36,189 nucleotides of DNA, taken from the NCBI GenBank assembly GCA_016288635.1, contig JAEEKZ010000033.1:1-36189 (forward strand), given 5' to 3'. The notes beneath the pieces were generated by a model. It saw only the letters and a list, made by a program, of their open reading frames with translations. It did not search any database and had not been told where the DNA came from. Shown piece after piece: positions 24,670-32,371 of the stretch. Origin of the DNA: Caryophanales bacterium. GTDB lineage: Bacteria > Bacillota_I > Bacilli_A > RF39 > UBA660. Position numbers and translations under genes: made by a program. Each line of letters begins with the position of its first letter. Position 1 is the first letter of the stretch.

Positions 24670-25069
24670 ATATAATTATTATAATTTGATAAATATGATT
24701 CCAAAAATAGATTGGTTTGTGGTTATTATTTCTTTATTTATCATTTGTTTTATGCCCGTTCTTTTCTTGGGTAAAATATATGAATATAAAAATGTATATG
24801 CAATATATAAAGATGATTATTTATATGTTGATATGAATGTAAATGACTCTAATTTATTAATAAACGGAGATTATTTATTAATAAATGGTAAAAAAATAAA
24901 ATACTTGATTGAAGAAATAAGTGATATTAATTTTGGGTCAAATGGTAATTATCAAACATTTAAAATAAGTGTTAATAAAGTTATGAAAAATAATGAAATA
25001 TCATTAATAAAAATATTTGGTAATAAACAAAGAATAATAAAAATAATAATGAATTATTTGGTTTATTAA
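24662..25069 (+). CDS. Small membrane-anchored protein of the export operon (mini accessory factor or immunity candidate)
   Basis: A 135-residue protein. One TM helix (about 17-38) is followed by an extracytoplasmic beta-rich domain (YKDDYLYVDMNV, LLINGDYLLINGKKIKYLI, YQTFKISVNKV). The strand pattern recalls the C-terminal barrel of HlyD/LcnD-type accessory proteins, but those are about 450 residues with a coiled-coil hairpin and lipoyl parts that are missing here. It could be a minimal accessory factor or the self-immunity protein. The GTG start overlaps the exporter stop by 8 bases with GGAGAG upstream, so it is translationally coupled to the exporter. Codon use is very AT-rich, like the exporter. 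Confidence 0.65.
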   Translation: MNKYNYYNLINMIPKIDWFVVIISLFIICFMPVLFLGKIYEYKNVYAIYKDDYLYVDMNVNDSNLLINGDYLLINGKKIKYLIEEISDINFGSNGNYQTFKISVNKVMKNNEISLIKIFGNKQRIIKIIMNYLVY

Positions 25070-25080
25070 GGAGGTTTGAA

Positions 25081-25227
25081 ATGGAAATAGAGTTAAACAA
25101 TAATGAATTATTTAAAGTATATGGAGGATTTACCAAAATTGGTGCTATATCAATTGTTTCTGCTTTGGTTGCATTTATAGCAGGCCTAGTTGACGGATAT
25201 ATTAATCCTCAAAAATGTAATAAGTAA
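25081..25227 (+). CDS. Double-glycine precursor peptide 1 (class IIb-like bacteriocin or signal)
   Basis: A 48-residue gene with a near-ideal AAGGAGG ribosome site. The leader is 16 residues ending in Gly-Gly: L5 at -12, E9 at -8, L10 at -7, V13 at -4, G15-G16 at -2 and -1. This is exactly the consensus cut by C39 peptidases. The predicted mature peptide has 32 residues. A hydrophobic helical core (AISIVSALVAFIAGLVDG) contains A-xxx-G-xxx-G, and the polar tail NPQKCNK carries the only Cys (mature position 30). Net charge is about +2. There is no modification enzyme nearby, so it is probably unmodified. It lies 11 bases after the accessory gene and 15 before the second peptide. Confidence 0.85.
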   Translation: MEIELNNNELFKVYGGFTKIGAISIVSALVAFIAGLVDGYINPQKCNK

Positions 25228-25242
25228 AGGAGTGAGAAGAAA

Positions 25243-25392
25243 ATGTCTAATTATGAATTGTTTTGTGTAAAAGGTGGTGGCCTTAGTATTTCTAGTTTAA
25301 ATGTTATTGCAAGAATAGTAACTACATTAGTTAAACTGGGCCAGACTATTGGTTCAAATATTAGAAGAATCATTAGTGGTTCTATCTGTTAA
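25243..25392 (+). CDS. Double-glycine precursor peptide 2 (class IIb-like bacteriocin or signal)
   Basis: A 49-residue gene with AAAGGAGTGA as ribosome site. The leader is only 12 residues (MSNYELFCVKGG): E5 at -8, L6 at -7, V9 at -4, GG at -2 and -1. Although three Gly occur in a row, only a cut after the second keeps the consensus spacing. The predicted mature peptide has 37 residues, charge about +4, and an amphipathic helix pattern (VIARIVTTLVKLGQTIG, then NIRRIISGS). It has one GxxxG (21-25) and a C-terminal Cys at position 37. Tandem placement with peptide 1 and a shared terminator suggest a two-component peptide. Confidence 0.85.
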   Translation: MSNYELFCVKGGGLSISSLNVIARIVTTLVKLGQTIGSNIRRIISGSIC

Positions 25393-25425
25393 AAAAAGTC
25401 CGAACTTTGTGTTCGGATTTTTTTG
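25391..25425 (+). terminator. Terminator of the peptide-export operon
   Basis: Stem TCCGAAC (25399-25405) with GTTCGGA (25411-25417), extended by A/T pairs, 5-base loop, then seven T. It is directly behind peptide 2, so nothing further is in the operon. Confidence 0.85.
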
Positions 25426-25439
25426 TAATTAGTGCTTAT

Positions 25440-25468
25440 TTGCTTTTTTCAAGGTAGTATTATATAAT
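25440..25468 (+). promoter_or_regulatory. engB-der promoter
   Basis: TTGCTT (25440-25445), 17-base spacer, TATAAT (25463-25468). Confidence 0.65.
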
Positions 25469-25485
25469 GATGCCGGTGATTTATC

Positions 25486-26076
25486 ATGCAAATTGAATCA
25501 GTTCAAGAACCTAAAATAGCGGTTAGAGTAAGTCAATATCCGGAAGATAACCTTCCAGAATTTTTGTTATTAGGAAGAAGTAACGTAGGTAAAAGTAGTT
25601 TTATTAACACTATAGTGGAAAGAAAAAACTTTGCTAGAACTTCATCTAAACCAGGTAAGACACAAACGTTAAATTTCTATTTGGTTAATGATAGTTTTTA
25701 TCTAGTTGATGTTCCTGGATATGGGTATGCTAGCGTAGATAAGGCTACACAAAAGAAATTTGGATTAATGATTGAAGAGTATCTTAAAACAAGATCAACA
25801 TTAAGAAGAGCGTTTTTATTAATTGATTACAGACATAAACCAACTGAAGATGACGTGTTAATGTATGATTTTTTAAAGTACTATAATATTGATGTTACTG
25901 TGGTAGCTACTAAGTACGATAAGGTTTCTAAGAATGCAAGAATAAAGCAAGATAAATTGATAAATGAAACATTGAAGTTGGGAGAAAATGAATCATTTAT
26001 TCCATTTTCAATTATTACCAAAAAAGGAAAAGAAGATGTATATAATATTATAGAAAATATTATAAAAGGGGAGTAA
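25486..26076 (+). CDS. engB: Ribosome biogenesis GTPase YsxC/EngB
   Basis: A 196-residue GTPase needed for late assembly of the large ribosomal subunit. G1 is GRSNVGKSS (30-38), G2 lies in KPGKTQTLNFY, G3 is DVPGYG, G4 is TKYD, and G5 is in the PFSIITKKG segment. Length is typical. The ATG at 25486 has GGTGAT upstream. It is 2 bases before der; pairing of two ribosome-assembly GTPases in one unit makes functional sense. Confidence 0.96.
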   Translation: MQIESVQEPKIAVRVSQYPEDNLPEFLLLGRSNVGKSSFINTIVERKNFARTSSKPGKTQTLNFYLVNDSFYLVDVPGYGYASVDKATQKKFGLMIEEYLKTRSTLRRAFLLIDYRHKPTEDDVLMYDFLKYYNIDVTVVATKYDKVSKNARIKQDKLINETLKLGENESFIPFSIITKKGKEDVYNIIENIIKGE

Positions 26077-26078
26077 AT

Positions 26079-27383
26079 ATGGAAACAGTTTGTTTAGTAG
26101 GAAAACCTAATGTTGGTAAGAGTACTATTTTCAATAGACTGATTCATGAAAAGAAAGCCATAATATTGGATACTCCTGGTATAACAAGAGATAGAATATA
26201 TGGAACCGTTACTTATAATGATAAGAAGTTCCATTTAATTGATACAGGCGGTATTTTTTCTGATGGATCTAGTGTAAATGATAATATCATTGCTCAAGCA
26301 CAATTAGGGATTGAAGAGGCAGATAAAATTTTATTTGTTGTTGATGGAATGAGTGAACTTGATTCCAGTGATTATTATGTTAGAGATTTATTAATGAAAT
26401 CTCAAAAAAAGGTATATGTTGTAGTTAATAAATTAGATAATGATAAGAGAAATGACAATGTATATAATTTTTATGAATTAGGTTTTGGCGATTTATATCC
26501 TGTTAGTGGTGTTCAAAATTTGGGATTTGACAAATTATTAGATGATATTACTAAAGATATGCATGAAGTGGAAGAAAAAGCAGATGATACATTAAAGTTT
26601 TGTTTTATAGGTAGACCAAATGTTGGAAAAAGCAGTTTGGTTAATGCTTTATTAAATGAGAATAGAGTAATAGTAAGTGATGTTGCAGGAACTACAAGAG
26701 ATGCAATTGACACTAAGTTTAGATATGAAGGAAACGAGTATACAGTTATTGACACAGCTGGTATGCGTAAAAAAGGTCATATTTTTGAAAATGTTGAAAA
26801 ATATAGTTTACTTAGAAGTTTAAAAGCAATGGAACGTAGTAATGTATGTGTGCTTGTTGTTGATGCTTCAACAGGAATAATCGAACACGATAAACATATT
26901 TTGTCTTATGCAATTGAAGCTGGTAAAGGTGTCGTTATTGCAGTTAATAAATGGGATACTGTAAGTAACCCTGATATGGATTTAAAAACTTGGAAAATAA
27001 ATATGGAAGAGTATTTCAAGTTTGCACCATATGCAAAGGTAGTTTATTTATCCGCAAAAACTAAGAAAAGAATGCATACATTAATGCCAGAGATAATTAA
27101 AGCATATGAAAATAATCGTAAAGAGATACCTACAAATTTATTAAATGATTGTATAGAGGAAGCTTATTTAATGCATATTGCCCCTTCATACAAAGGAAAA
27201 AGATTAAAAATATATTTTGTTAAACAAACAGATAAGTGTCCACCTAAGTTTACATTACAAGTTAATAATAAAGGATTAGTTCATTTCAGTTATGAAAGAT
27301 ATTTGGAAAATGAATTAAGAAAGGCATTTGATTTAGAGGGTACACCAATAATATTACAATTTAAAAATAAAGGTGATGAATAA
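26079..27383 (+). CDS. der: GTPase Der (EngA)
   Basis: A 434-residue double GTPase for 50S subunit assembly. Domain 1 has GKPNVGKST (8-16) and DTPGI. Domain 2 has GRPNVGKSS (178-186), DTAGM and NKWD. A KH-like C-terminal domain follows from about 350, ending in a basic stretch typical of the family. GGGGAG precedes the ATG. A terminator follows. Confidence 0.97.
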   Translation: METVCLVGKPNVGKSTIFNRLIHEKKAIILDTPGITRDRIYGTVTYNDKKFHLIDTGGIFSDGSSVNDNIIAQAQLGIEEADKILFVVDGMSELDSSDYYVRDLLMKSQKKVYVVVNKLDNDKRNDNVYNFYELGFGDLYPVSGVQNLGFDKLLDDITKDMHEVEEKADDTLKFCFIGRPNVGKSSLVNALLNENRVIVSDVAGTTRDAIDTKFRYEGNEYTVIDTAGMRKKGHIFENVEKYSLLRSLKAMERSNVCVLVVDASTGIIEHDKHILSYAIEAGKGVVIAVNKWDTVSNPDMDLKTWKINMEEYFKFAPYAKVVYLSAKTKKRMHTLMPEIIKAYENNRKEIPTNLLNDCIEEAYLMHIAPSYKGKRLKIYFVKQTDKCPPKFTLQVNNKGLVHFSYERYLENELRKAFDLEGTPIILQFKNKGDE

Positions 27384-27384
27384 T

Positions 27385-27408
27385 AAAACTACTTCGTGTA
27401 GTTTTTTA
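27385..27408 (+). terminator. der terminator
   Basis: AAAACTAC and GTAGTTTT arms (27385-27392, 27398-27405) around TTCGT, then a T-run. Confidence 0.75.
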
Positions 27409-27418
27409 TTTTGTGCTA

Positions 27419-27427
27419 TGTTAAAAT
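27419..27427 (+). promoter_or_regulatory. Possible fmt promoter
   Basis: TGtTAAAAT with hexamer 27422-27427, an extended -10 form, 22 bases before fmt. No clear -35. Confidence 0.4.
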
Positions 27428-27449
27428 AAAGGCATAAGGGAAGATAATT

Positions 27450-28382
27450 ATGAGTAAAAATATTAAAGTGGTTTTTATGGGAACTCCTGAGTTTAGCGTT
27501 CCTGTTTTAGATATGTTAATTAAGAATACAAATGTATTAATGGTTGTCACTCAACCTGATACATATGTTGGTAGAAAAAAAGTTTTAACAAAATCTCCAG
27601 TTAAATTATTAGCTGAGGCAAATGGTATTCCTGTTTTTCAACCAGAGAAAATTAGAAAAGATTATGAGGTATTAAAAGAACTAGATTTTGATTTGTTAGT
27701 TACATGTGCATATGGACAAATATTACCAAAGGAAATATTAGACATGCCTAAATATGGTCCAATTAATGTACATGCTTCATTGCTTCCTAAATATAGAGGT
27801 GCATCTCCAATCAATTTTGCTATTTTTAATGGTGAAGAAAAAACCGGAGTAACTTTAATGTATATGGATGAAGGCATGGACACCGGGGATGTAATTGTTC
27901 AAGATTCTTTAGATATTAATGGTGATAATTATGGTGAATTGTATAAAAGATTAAGCGTTTTGGGTGCTAACCTTTTATTTGAAAATCTTGACTATTTGGT
28001 AAGTGGTAATGTAGAACATTATAAACAAAATAATGAGGAAGCAACCTATACAACTCTAATAAAGAGAGAATTTGAACATATAGATTTTAATGACAATGGA
28101 GTAAATATAATTAATAAAATAAAAGGATTAAATCCTGAGCCATTGGCTAATACTATCATTAATGGATTAGAATTAAAAATAGTTGATGCTCATTATGAAG
28201 AAGCAAAAGTAGATGAAGTTGGTAAGATAATCGAAATATCTAAAAATCAATTTAAGATTACATGTAAAGATGGGAATATTTGCTTAGATATTGTTAAACC
28301 ATTTGGTAAAGGTGTTATGGTTATTAATAGTTATATAAATGGGTTAAAAAAGGAAAATATAATAAATACATTTGTACAATAG
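27450..28382 (+). CDS. fmt: Methionyl-tRNA formyltransferase
   Basis: Transfers a formyl group from 10-formyl-THF to Met on the initiator tRNA. The 310-residue protein has the catalytic triad Asn-His-Asp: N106 and H108 in NVHASLLPKYRGASP, D144 in MDEGMDTGD. The C-terminal OB-like domain binds tRNA. Its substrate tRNA-fMet is encoded at 22287-22364. Neither def nor priA is adjacent, which departs from the common fmt context. Confidence 0.97.
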   Translation: MSKNIKVVFMGTPEFSVPVLDMLIKNTNVLMVVTQPDTYVGRKKVLTKSPVKLLAEANGIPVFQPEKIRKDYEVLKELDFDLLVTCAYGQILPKEILDMPKYGPINVHASLLPKYRGASPINFAIFNGEEKTGVTLMYMDEGMDTGDVIVQDSLDINGDNYGELYKRLSVLGANLLFENLDYLVSGNVEHYKQNNEEATYTTLIKREFEHIDFNDNGVNIINKIKGLNPEPLANTIINGLELKIVDAHYEEAKVDEVGKIIEISKNQFKITCKDGNICLDIVKPFGKGVMVINSYINGLKKENIINTFVQ

Positions 28383-28435
28383 TAATTTTTTTAAAATTTT
28401 CAAAAAAATATAGTTAGAATAGAGAGGTAGCTTAA

Positions 28436-29686
28436 ATGACTAAAAGAAAAATAAATAAGAAATTTTTTAGATTGGTTTGTATTATCTTTGCATGGGTTGT
28501 GCTAATAGACATTTGTCTTGTTACTTACCATTTTTTCTTTAAAGAAAAATTTAAGACATTTTATATAGAACTTGTAGGAGCACCAGAAATGACTATAGGA
28601 TATGGAGATACATATTCTGATCCTGGGTTTGTGGCATATGATGCAAAAGACGGAGATTTGACTGCCAATGTGGTTACAGATGGAAGTGTCGATACATTAA
28701 AACTTGGTCAATATACATTAGTTTACAAAGTCACTAATTCAAGAAATAAAGAAGATAGTGTTAGCAGAGTGGTAAACGTTGTTGATAATAAAATCCCTGA
28801 AATGACATTAAATGGGGAAGAGAAAATTTTTATATTTAATGGAAAGAAATATGAAGATGAGGGATGTATAGCACTTGACAATTATGATGGTGATTTGAGT
28901 GGTAGCATTGTTGTAAATAACGATATTGATTATGAAAAAGCAGGTATATATACAATTAAATACGAAGTAAAGGATTCTTCGGGAAACGAATCGTCTATTG
29001 AAAGAAAAATATATATTGATACAATGGACGATAGTTCAGTTGATAATTATGTAATCAGTTTAGAAAAATATATCAAAGCAAAAAACTATAAAGTGAGTTT
29101 AGGATACTATAATATTGAAAATGAATATACTTATAAATATAAAAATGAAACTGTTTATTATGGTGCTAGTTTAATTAAAACTTTAGACGCTTTATATATC
29201 TATGAAAATAATATGATTACAAATACCACAAGAAATTGGGTAAAAGATGCTATTTCGGTTAGTTCGAATTCTGCACATGCTAATTTGATTAAAACAATAG
29301 GATTTCAAAACTTAAAGAAGTATGGAAATAATCTAGGAACTAAATATACCCTTATCGGAGGAGACAATTATGGTAATACTACCGTTGATGATCAACTTGT
29401 CGTATTTAAAAAGTTATATAGTTTTTTAGAATCTAGTGAATATGGTGACGAGCTTAAAGGATATTTTATAAATGATTATAGTAATTATTTAATATATGAA
29501 GGACTTCCAAAAGTGGCTCATAAATATGGTTGGTTTGATGTTTATTATCATAACGTTGGTATAGTTTATGATGAACATCCATATATAATCGTTGTATTAT
29601 CAAATGGGAATTATTCTAGTAAGCCAGAAATATTTAGAGACTTATCTAAAAAAATATATGAATTACATAAATTGATGCATTATTAA
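28436..29686 (+). CDS. Membrane-anchored Ig-like plus beta-lactamase-fold serine hydrolase
   Basis: A 416-residue protein. An N-terminal TM anchor (about 11-33) is followed by two Ig-like domains of the DUF5011 kind (about 40-115 and 117-195), each with GDTYSDPG or GKKYEDEG and the DGDL turn. A C-terminal serine hydrolase domain resembles class A beta-lactamase: SLIK (S245, K248), SSN in place of SDN (276-278), and HKYG in place of KTG (363-365). A clear Glu166 counterpart is not visible, so a penicillin-sensing, peptidase or amidase role in the envelope is as likely as lactamase activity. Its own promoter was not clear. AGAGAGG precedes the start. Confidence 0.8.
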   Translation: MTKRKINKKFFRLVCIIFAWVVLIDICLVTYHFFFKEKFKTFYIELVGAPEMTIGYGDTYSDPGFVAYDAKDGDLTANVVTDGSVDTLKLGQYTLVYKVTNSRNKEDSVSRVVNVVDNKIPEMTLNGEEKIFIFNGKKYEDEGCIALDNYDGDLSGSIVVNNDIDYEKAGIYTIKYEVKDSSGNESSIERKIYIDTMDDSSVDNYVISLEKYIKAKNYKVSLGYYNIENEYTYKYKNETVYYGASLIKTLDALYIYENNMITNTTRNWVKDAISVSSNSAHANLIKTIGFQNLKKYGNNLGTKYTLIGGDNYGNTTVDDQLVVFKKLYSFLESSEYGDELKGYFINDYSNYLIYEGLPKVAHKYGWFDVYYHNVGIVYDEHPYIIVVLSNGNYSSKPEIFRDLSKKIYELHKLMHY

Positions 29687-29692
29687 AAATTG

Positions 29693-29720
29693 TTGATTAA
29701 TGCGCATTTTTGTGTATAAT
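29693..29720 (+). promoter_or_regulatory. Promoter of the 277-residue protein gene
   Basis: TTGATT (29693-29698), 16-base spacer, TATAAT (29715-29720). Confidence 0.6.
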
Positions 29721-29746
29721 AATAGCCATTCGAGGGGTGATTTTTA

Positions 29747-30580
29747 ATGAAACCAGAAGTAAAGGAAATATTAAATAATAGAATTGAAGAACATAAAATT
29801 CTTTCTTTAAGAGCTTTAAAAATATTAGTGTATAGAGCTCGTGTTGCACTGTTACAAACAAGAAGCTCAAGACGTTATTCTAAAGAGAAAAGAGAAATGC
29901 TAAAAAAAATGCTTTCTAATTTGAGAGCAGAGAAGCAAAACTTAAAAACATTTTATGATTATATAAGTTCAGGCGTTAATGAAGGAAAATTTAATGAATT
30001 TTCTGTTTCTGAATGTTTAAAATCTTTAAAAGAGAGAAATAAAGAAATGTTTGAAAAATATACCCAATATTTAGAATCAAAATTTTATAAAGTTGAACCA
30101 ATCGGTATGCCATATACATTGGAACCGGGATATGGAAATGATGTTGGATCTTTAGCTATTACAAAAGAGGATGTTAAACGTCATTTAAGTTATATGAGCC
30201 CTGAATTTTGGGAATATATGGAACGTACTGAAAGCGTATATCCTTGTGATGATGCAAAATCTGTTTCGCAAGCTTTTGGTGCTACGAGCGTTCGTTCAAT
30301 AGATGGGAAAACTATATGTGAGATAAAATCTATTGTTCCACATATACATGATTTAGCTTCTGCGAAAGAAGCAAGTAGAGTGTATGTAAAAGCATATGAG
30401 ATTTATAAATGCTTAGGAGAAGAAAAAGTAGATCCTTCACGTTATAGTGATGCAAAAGAGATTTCAGAATATTTTGAAAGTCAATATTTAGGATATGCTC
30501 CTGAAAGAGTAAGATTAGCAACTAGATTAAAAAATGCTAGAAGAAAAGATTCAGTAAAAAAAGAAGCAAGAATATATTAA
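29747..30580 (+). CDS. Hypothetical protein, helical, function unknown
   Basis: A 277-residue protein, not recognised. Residues 1-75 are basic and helical (LRALKILVYRARVALLQT, then SSRRYSKEKREML), which could bind nucleic acid or ribosomes. A middle acidic and mixed region (VGSLAITKEDVKRHL, SPEFWEYMERTESVYPCDD) follows, then a helical C-terminal half (HDLASAKEASRVYVKAYEIY) and a basic tail (LKNARRKDSVKKEAR). No signal peptide or TM segment. A strong GAGGGGTGAT ribosome site and its own promoter and terminator show a separately controlled gene. Confidence 0.65.
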   Translation: MKPEVKEILNNRIEEHKILSLRALKILVYRARVALLQTRSSRRYSKEKREMLKKMLSNLRAEKQNLKTFYDYISSGVNEGKFNEFSVSECLKSLKERNKEMFEKYTQYLESKFYKVEPIGMPYTLEPGYGNDVGSLAITKEDVKRHLSYMSPEFWEYMERTESVYPCDDAKSVSQAFGATSVRSIDGKTICEIKSIVPHIHDLASAKEASRVYVKAYEIYKCLGEEKVDPSRYSDAKEISEYFESQYLGYAPERVRLATRLKNARRKDSVKKEARIY

Positions 30581-30597
30581 TATTTTTGCTTTTTTAT
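30566..30597 (+). terminator. Terminator before pyrG
   Basis: A 12-bp stem with one G-U (30566-30577 with 30582-30593), 4-base loop and T-run. It overlaps the end of the preceding gene. Confidence 0.8.
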
Positions 30598-30616
30598 TTA
30601 ATAATCTTTTTGGCAG

Positions 30617-30625
30617 TGGTATAAT
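30617..30625 (+). promoter_or_regulatory. pyrG promoter, extended -10
   Basis: TGgTATAAT (hexamer 30620-30625). Transcription should start at about 30632. Confidence 0.6.
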
Positions 30626-30630
30626 TAAGA

Positions 30631-30645
30631 AGAGCCCGTGGTTCT
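30631..30645 (+). promoter_or_regulatory. Hairpin at the predicted 5' end of the pyrG mRNA
   Basis: AGAGCC and GGTTCT pair (one G-U) around a CGT loop, right at the predicted transcription start and 6 bases before GGAGGA. There is no T-run or second hairpin, so it is not the B. subtilis-type pyrG attenuator. Confidence 0.4.
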
Positions 30646-30666
30646 CAAGTTGGAGGACTATTTTTT

Positions 30667-32271
30667 ATGACTAAATATATTTTTGTAACTGGTGGTGTTG
30701 TATCTGGATTAGGTAAAGGAATTACAGCATCAAGTATTGCGCTCCTTCTTAAAACGAGGGGATATAAAGTTTTCATGCAGAAATTCGATCCATACATTAA
30801 TGTTGACCCTGGAACAATGAATCCTGTTCAACATGGTGAAGTTTTTGTTACTTATGATGGATGTGAGACAGATTTAGACTTAGGCCACTATGAAAGATTT
30901 ATTGATGAAGAATTAAATTATACATCAAATATTACTAGTGGAAAAATATATTCGACAATAATTGAAAAGGAAAGAAGAGGAGAGTTCTTAGGAGCTACTG
31001 TTCAAATGATTCCTCATGTAACAAATGAAATCAAAAATAAAGTATATGAAGCAGGGGTTTCATCTGGAGCGGATTTTGTAATAACAGAGATAGGTGGTAC
31101 TGTTGGAGATATTGAGTCTACTGTTTTTATTGAGGCATTAAGACAAATTCAATACGAAAAAGGAAGCAAAGAAACTTTCTTTGTTCATACAACATTAATT
31201 CCATTTATATTTGGTTCAGATGAACTAAAGACAAAACCAACGCAAAATAGTGTTAAGGAATTAAGAAATATGGGTATTAGAGCGGACGCTTTGGTATGTA
31301 GAACACCAATTCCTACTCCTAAAAATATAAAAGAGAAATTATCACTTTATTGTTCGGTACCGGTTACAAATATAATAGATTCAGTTGATGTACAAAACAT
31401 ATATGATATTCCAATTAATTATTATAATCAGAAATTTGATGAAATAATTTTAAAACAATTTGATATGCCGCTTAAGAAAGCAAATTTGAAAGAATGGACG
31501 AACTTAATTGATAAAGTTGATCATTTAACAGAAGAAGTGGAAATAGCTTTAGTTGGTAAATATGTTGAATTACATGATGCGTATTTATCAGTAAAAGAAG
31601 CTTTGATGCACGCAGGATATGTTTATAATACTAAAGTTCATGTTAATTGGATTGATTCAGAGTCTTTGGAAGACTCATCGGTTGATCTAAAAAAAGTTTT
31701 TAAAAATTCAAAAGGTATATTAGTTCCTGGTGGATTTGGTTCTAGAGGCATAGATGGTAAAATAAAAGCAATAACCTATGCAAGAACTAATAATATTCCT
31801 TATTTAGGAATATGTTTAGGTATGCAACTTGCTGTTATAGAATTTGCTAGAAATGTATGTGGGATAAAGGGAGCATCGTCAAGAGAATTTGATGTAACAT
31901 GTAAAGATCCTGTTATTGACTTAATGGCTGATCAAAAAGCAATTGTTAATATGGGTGGTACATTAAGATTAGGAAATTATGATTGTTCTATTGAAAAAGA
32001 TACGTTAGCATATAAGTGTTATGGTGAAAGGCATATCTTGGAAAGACATAGACATAGGTATGAATTTAATAATGCATATAAGGAAGAGTTAGAGAAGAAG
32101 GGATTAGTCTTTTCGGGGATTAATGAAAAGAGTGATCTTGTAGAGATTGTTGAGAATCCAAATTTAAAATTCTTTATTGCTTGTCAATTTCATCCGGAAT
32201 TTAAATCTAGACCAACACATGCGCATCCTTTGTTCTTAAATTTTGTTAAGGCTGCAATAGATAATAAGTAA
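30667..32271 (+). CDS. pyrG: CTP synthase (glutamine hydrolysing)
   Basis: Makes CTP from UTP, ATP and glutamine. The 534-residue protein has the N-terminal synthetase with P-loop GGVVSGLGKGI (9-19) and the conserved HYERFID segment. The C-terminal glutamine amidotransferase has nucleophile C383 (GICLGMQ) and H509/E511 (QFHPEF). Length is normal. GGAGGA lies 9 bases before the ATG. It is a single-gene unit, with a promoter and terminators on both sides. Confidence 0.98.
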   Translation: MTKYIFVTGGVVSGLGKGITASSIALLLKTRGYKVFMQKFDPYINVDPGTMNPVQHGEVFVTYDGCETDLDLGHYERFIDEELNYTSNITSGKIYSTIIEKERRGEFLGATVQMIPHVTNEIKNKVYEAGVSSGADFVITEIGGTVGDIESTVFIEALRQIQYEKGSKETFFVHTTLIPFIFGSDELKTKPTQNSVKELRNMGIRADALVCRTPIPTPKNIKEKLSLYCSVPVTNIIDSVDVQNIYDIPINYYNQKFDEIILKQFDMPLKKANLKEWTNLIDKVDHLTEEVEIALVGKYVELHDAYLSVKEALMHAGYVYNTKVHVNWIDSESLEDSSVDLKKVFKNSKGILVPGGFGSRGIDGKIKAITYARTNNIPYLGICLGMQLAVIEFARNVCGIKGASSREFDVTCKDPVIDLMADQKAIVNMGGTLRLGNYDCSIEKDTLAYKCYGERHILERHRHRYEFNNAYKEELEKKGLVFSGINEKSDLVEIVENPNLKFFIACQFHPEFKSRPTHAHPLFLNFVKAAIDNK

Positions 32272-32298
32272 GATTTTGTCAAAAATCTTACTTTTTTT
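32266..32298 (+). terminator. pyrG terminator
   Basis: A 12-bp stem (32266-32277 with 32282-32293), 4-base loop and T-run. It includes the pyrG stop. Confidence 0.8.
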
Positions 32299-32371
32299 GT
32301 TAATAAAATGTAAATTATTTGACAAATCTGAAAGAAAAAGCACAAAAAGGCAAAAATAAGTATAAATATTA

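Noticed and set aside
22642-25392. Lanthipeptide or sactipeptide cluster
   Set aside because: No LanB/LanM, radical SAM or other modification enzyme is present, and each precursor has only one Cys in its mature part.
28436-29686. Acquired beta-lactamase resistance gene
   Set aside because: It has fused Ig domains, altered SDN and KTG motifs and no mobile-element context. Base composition matches its neighbours.
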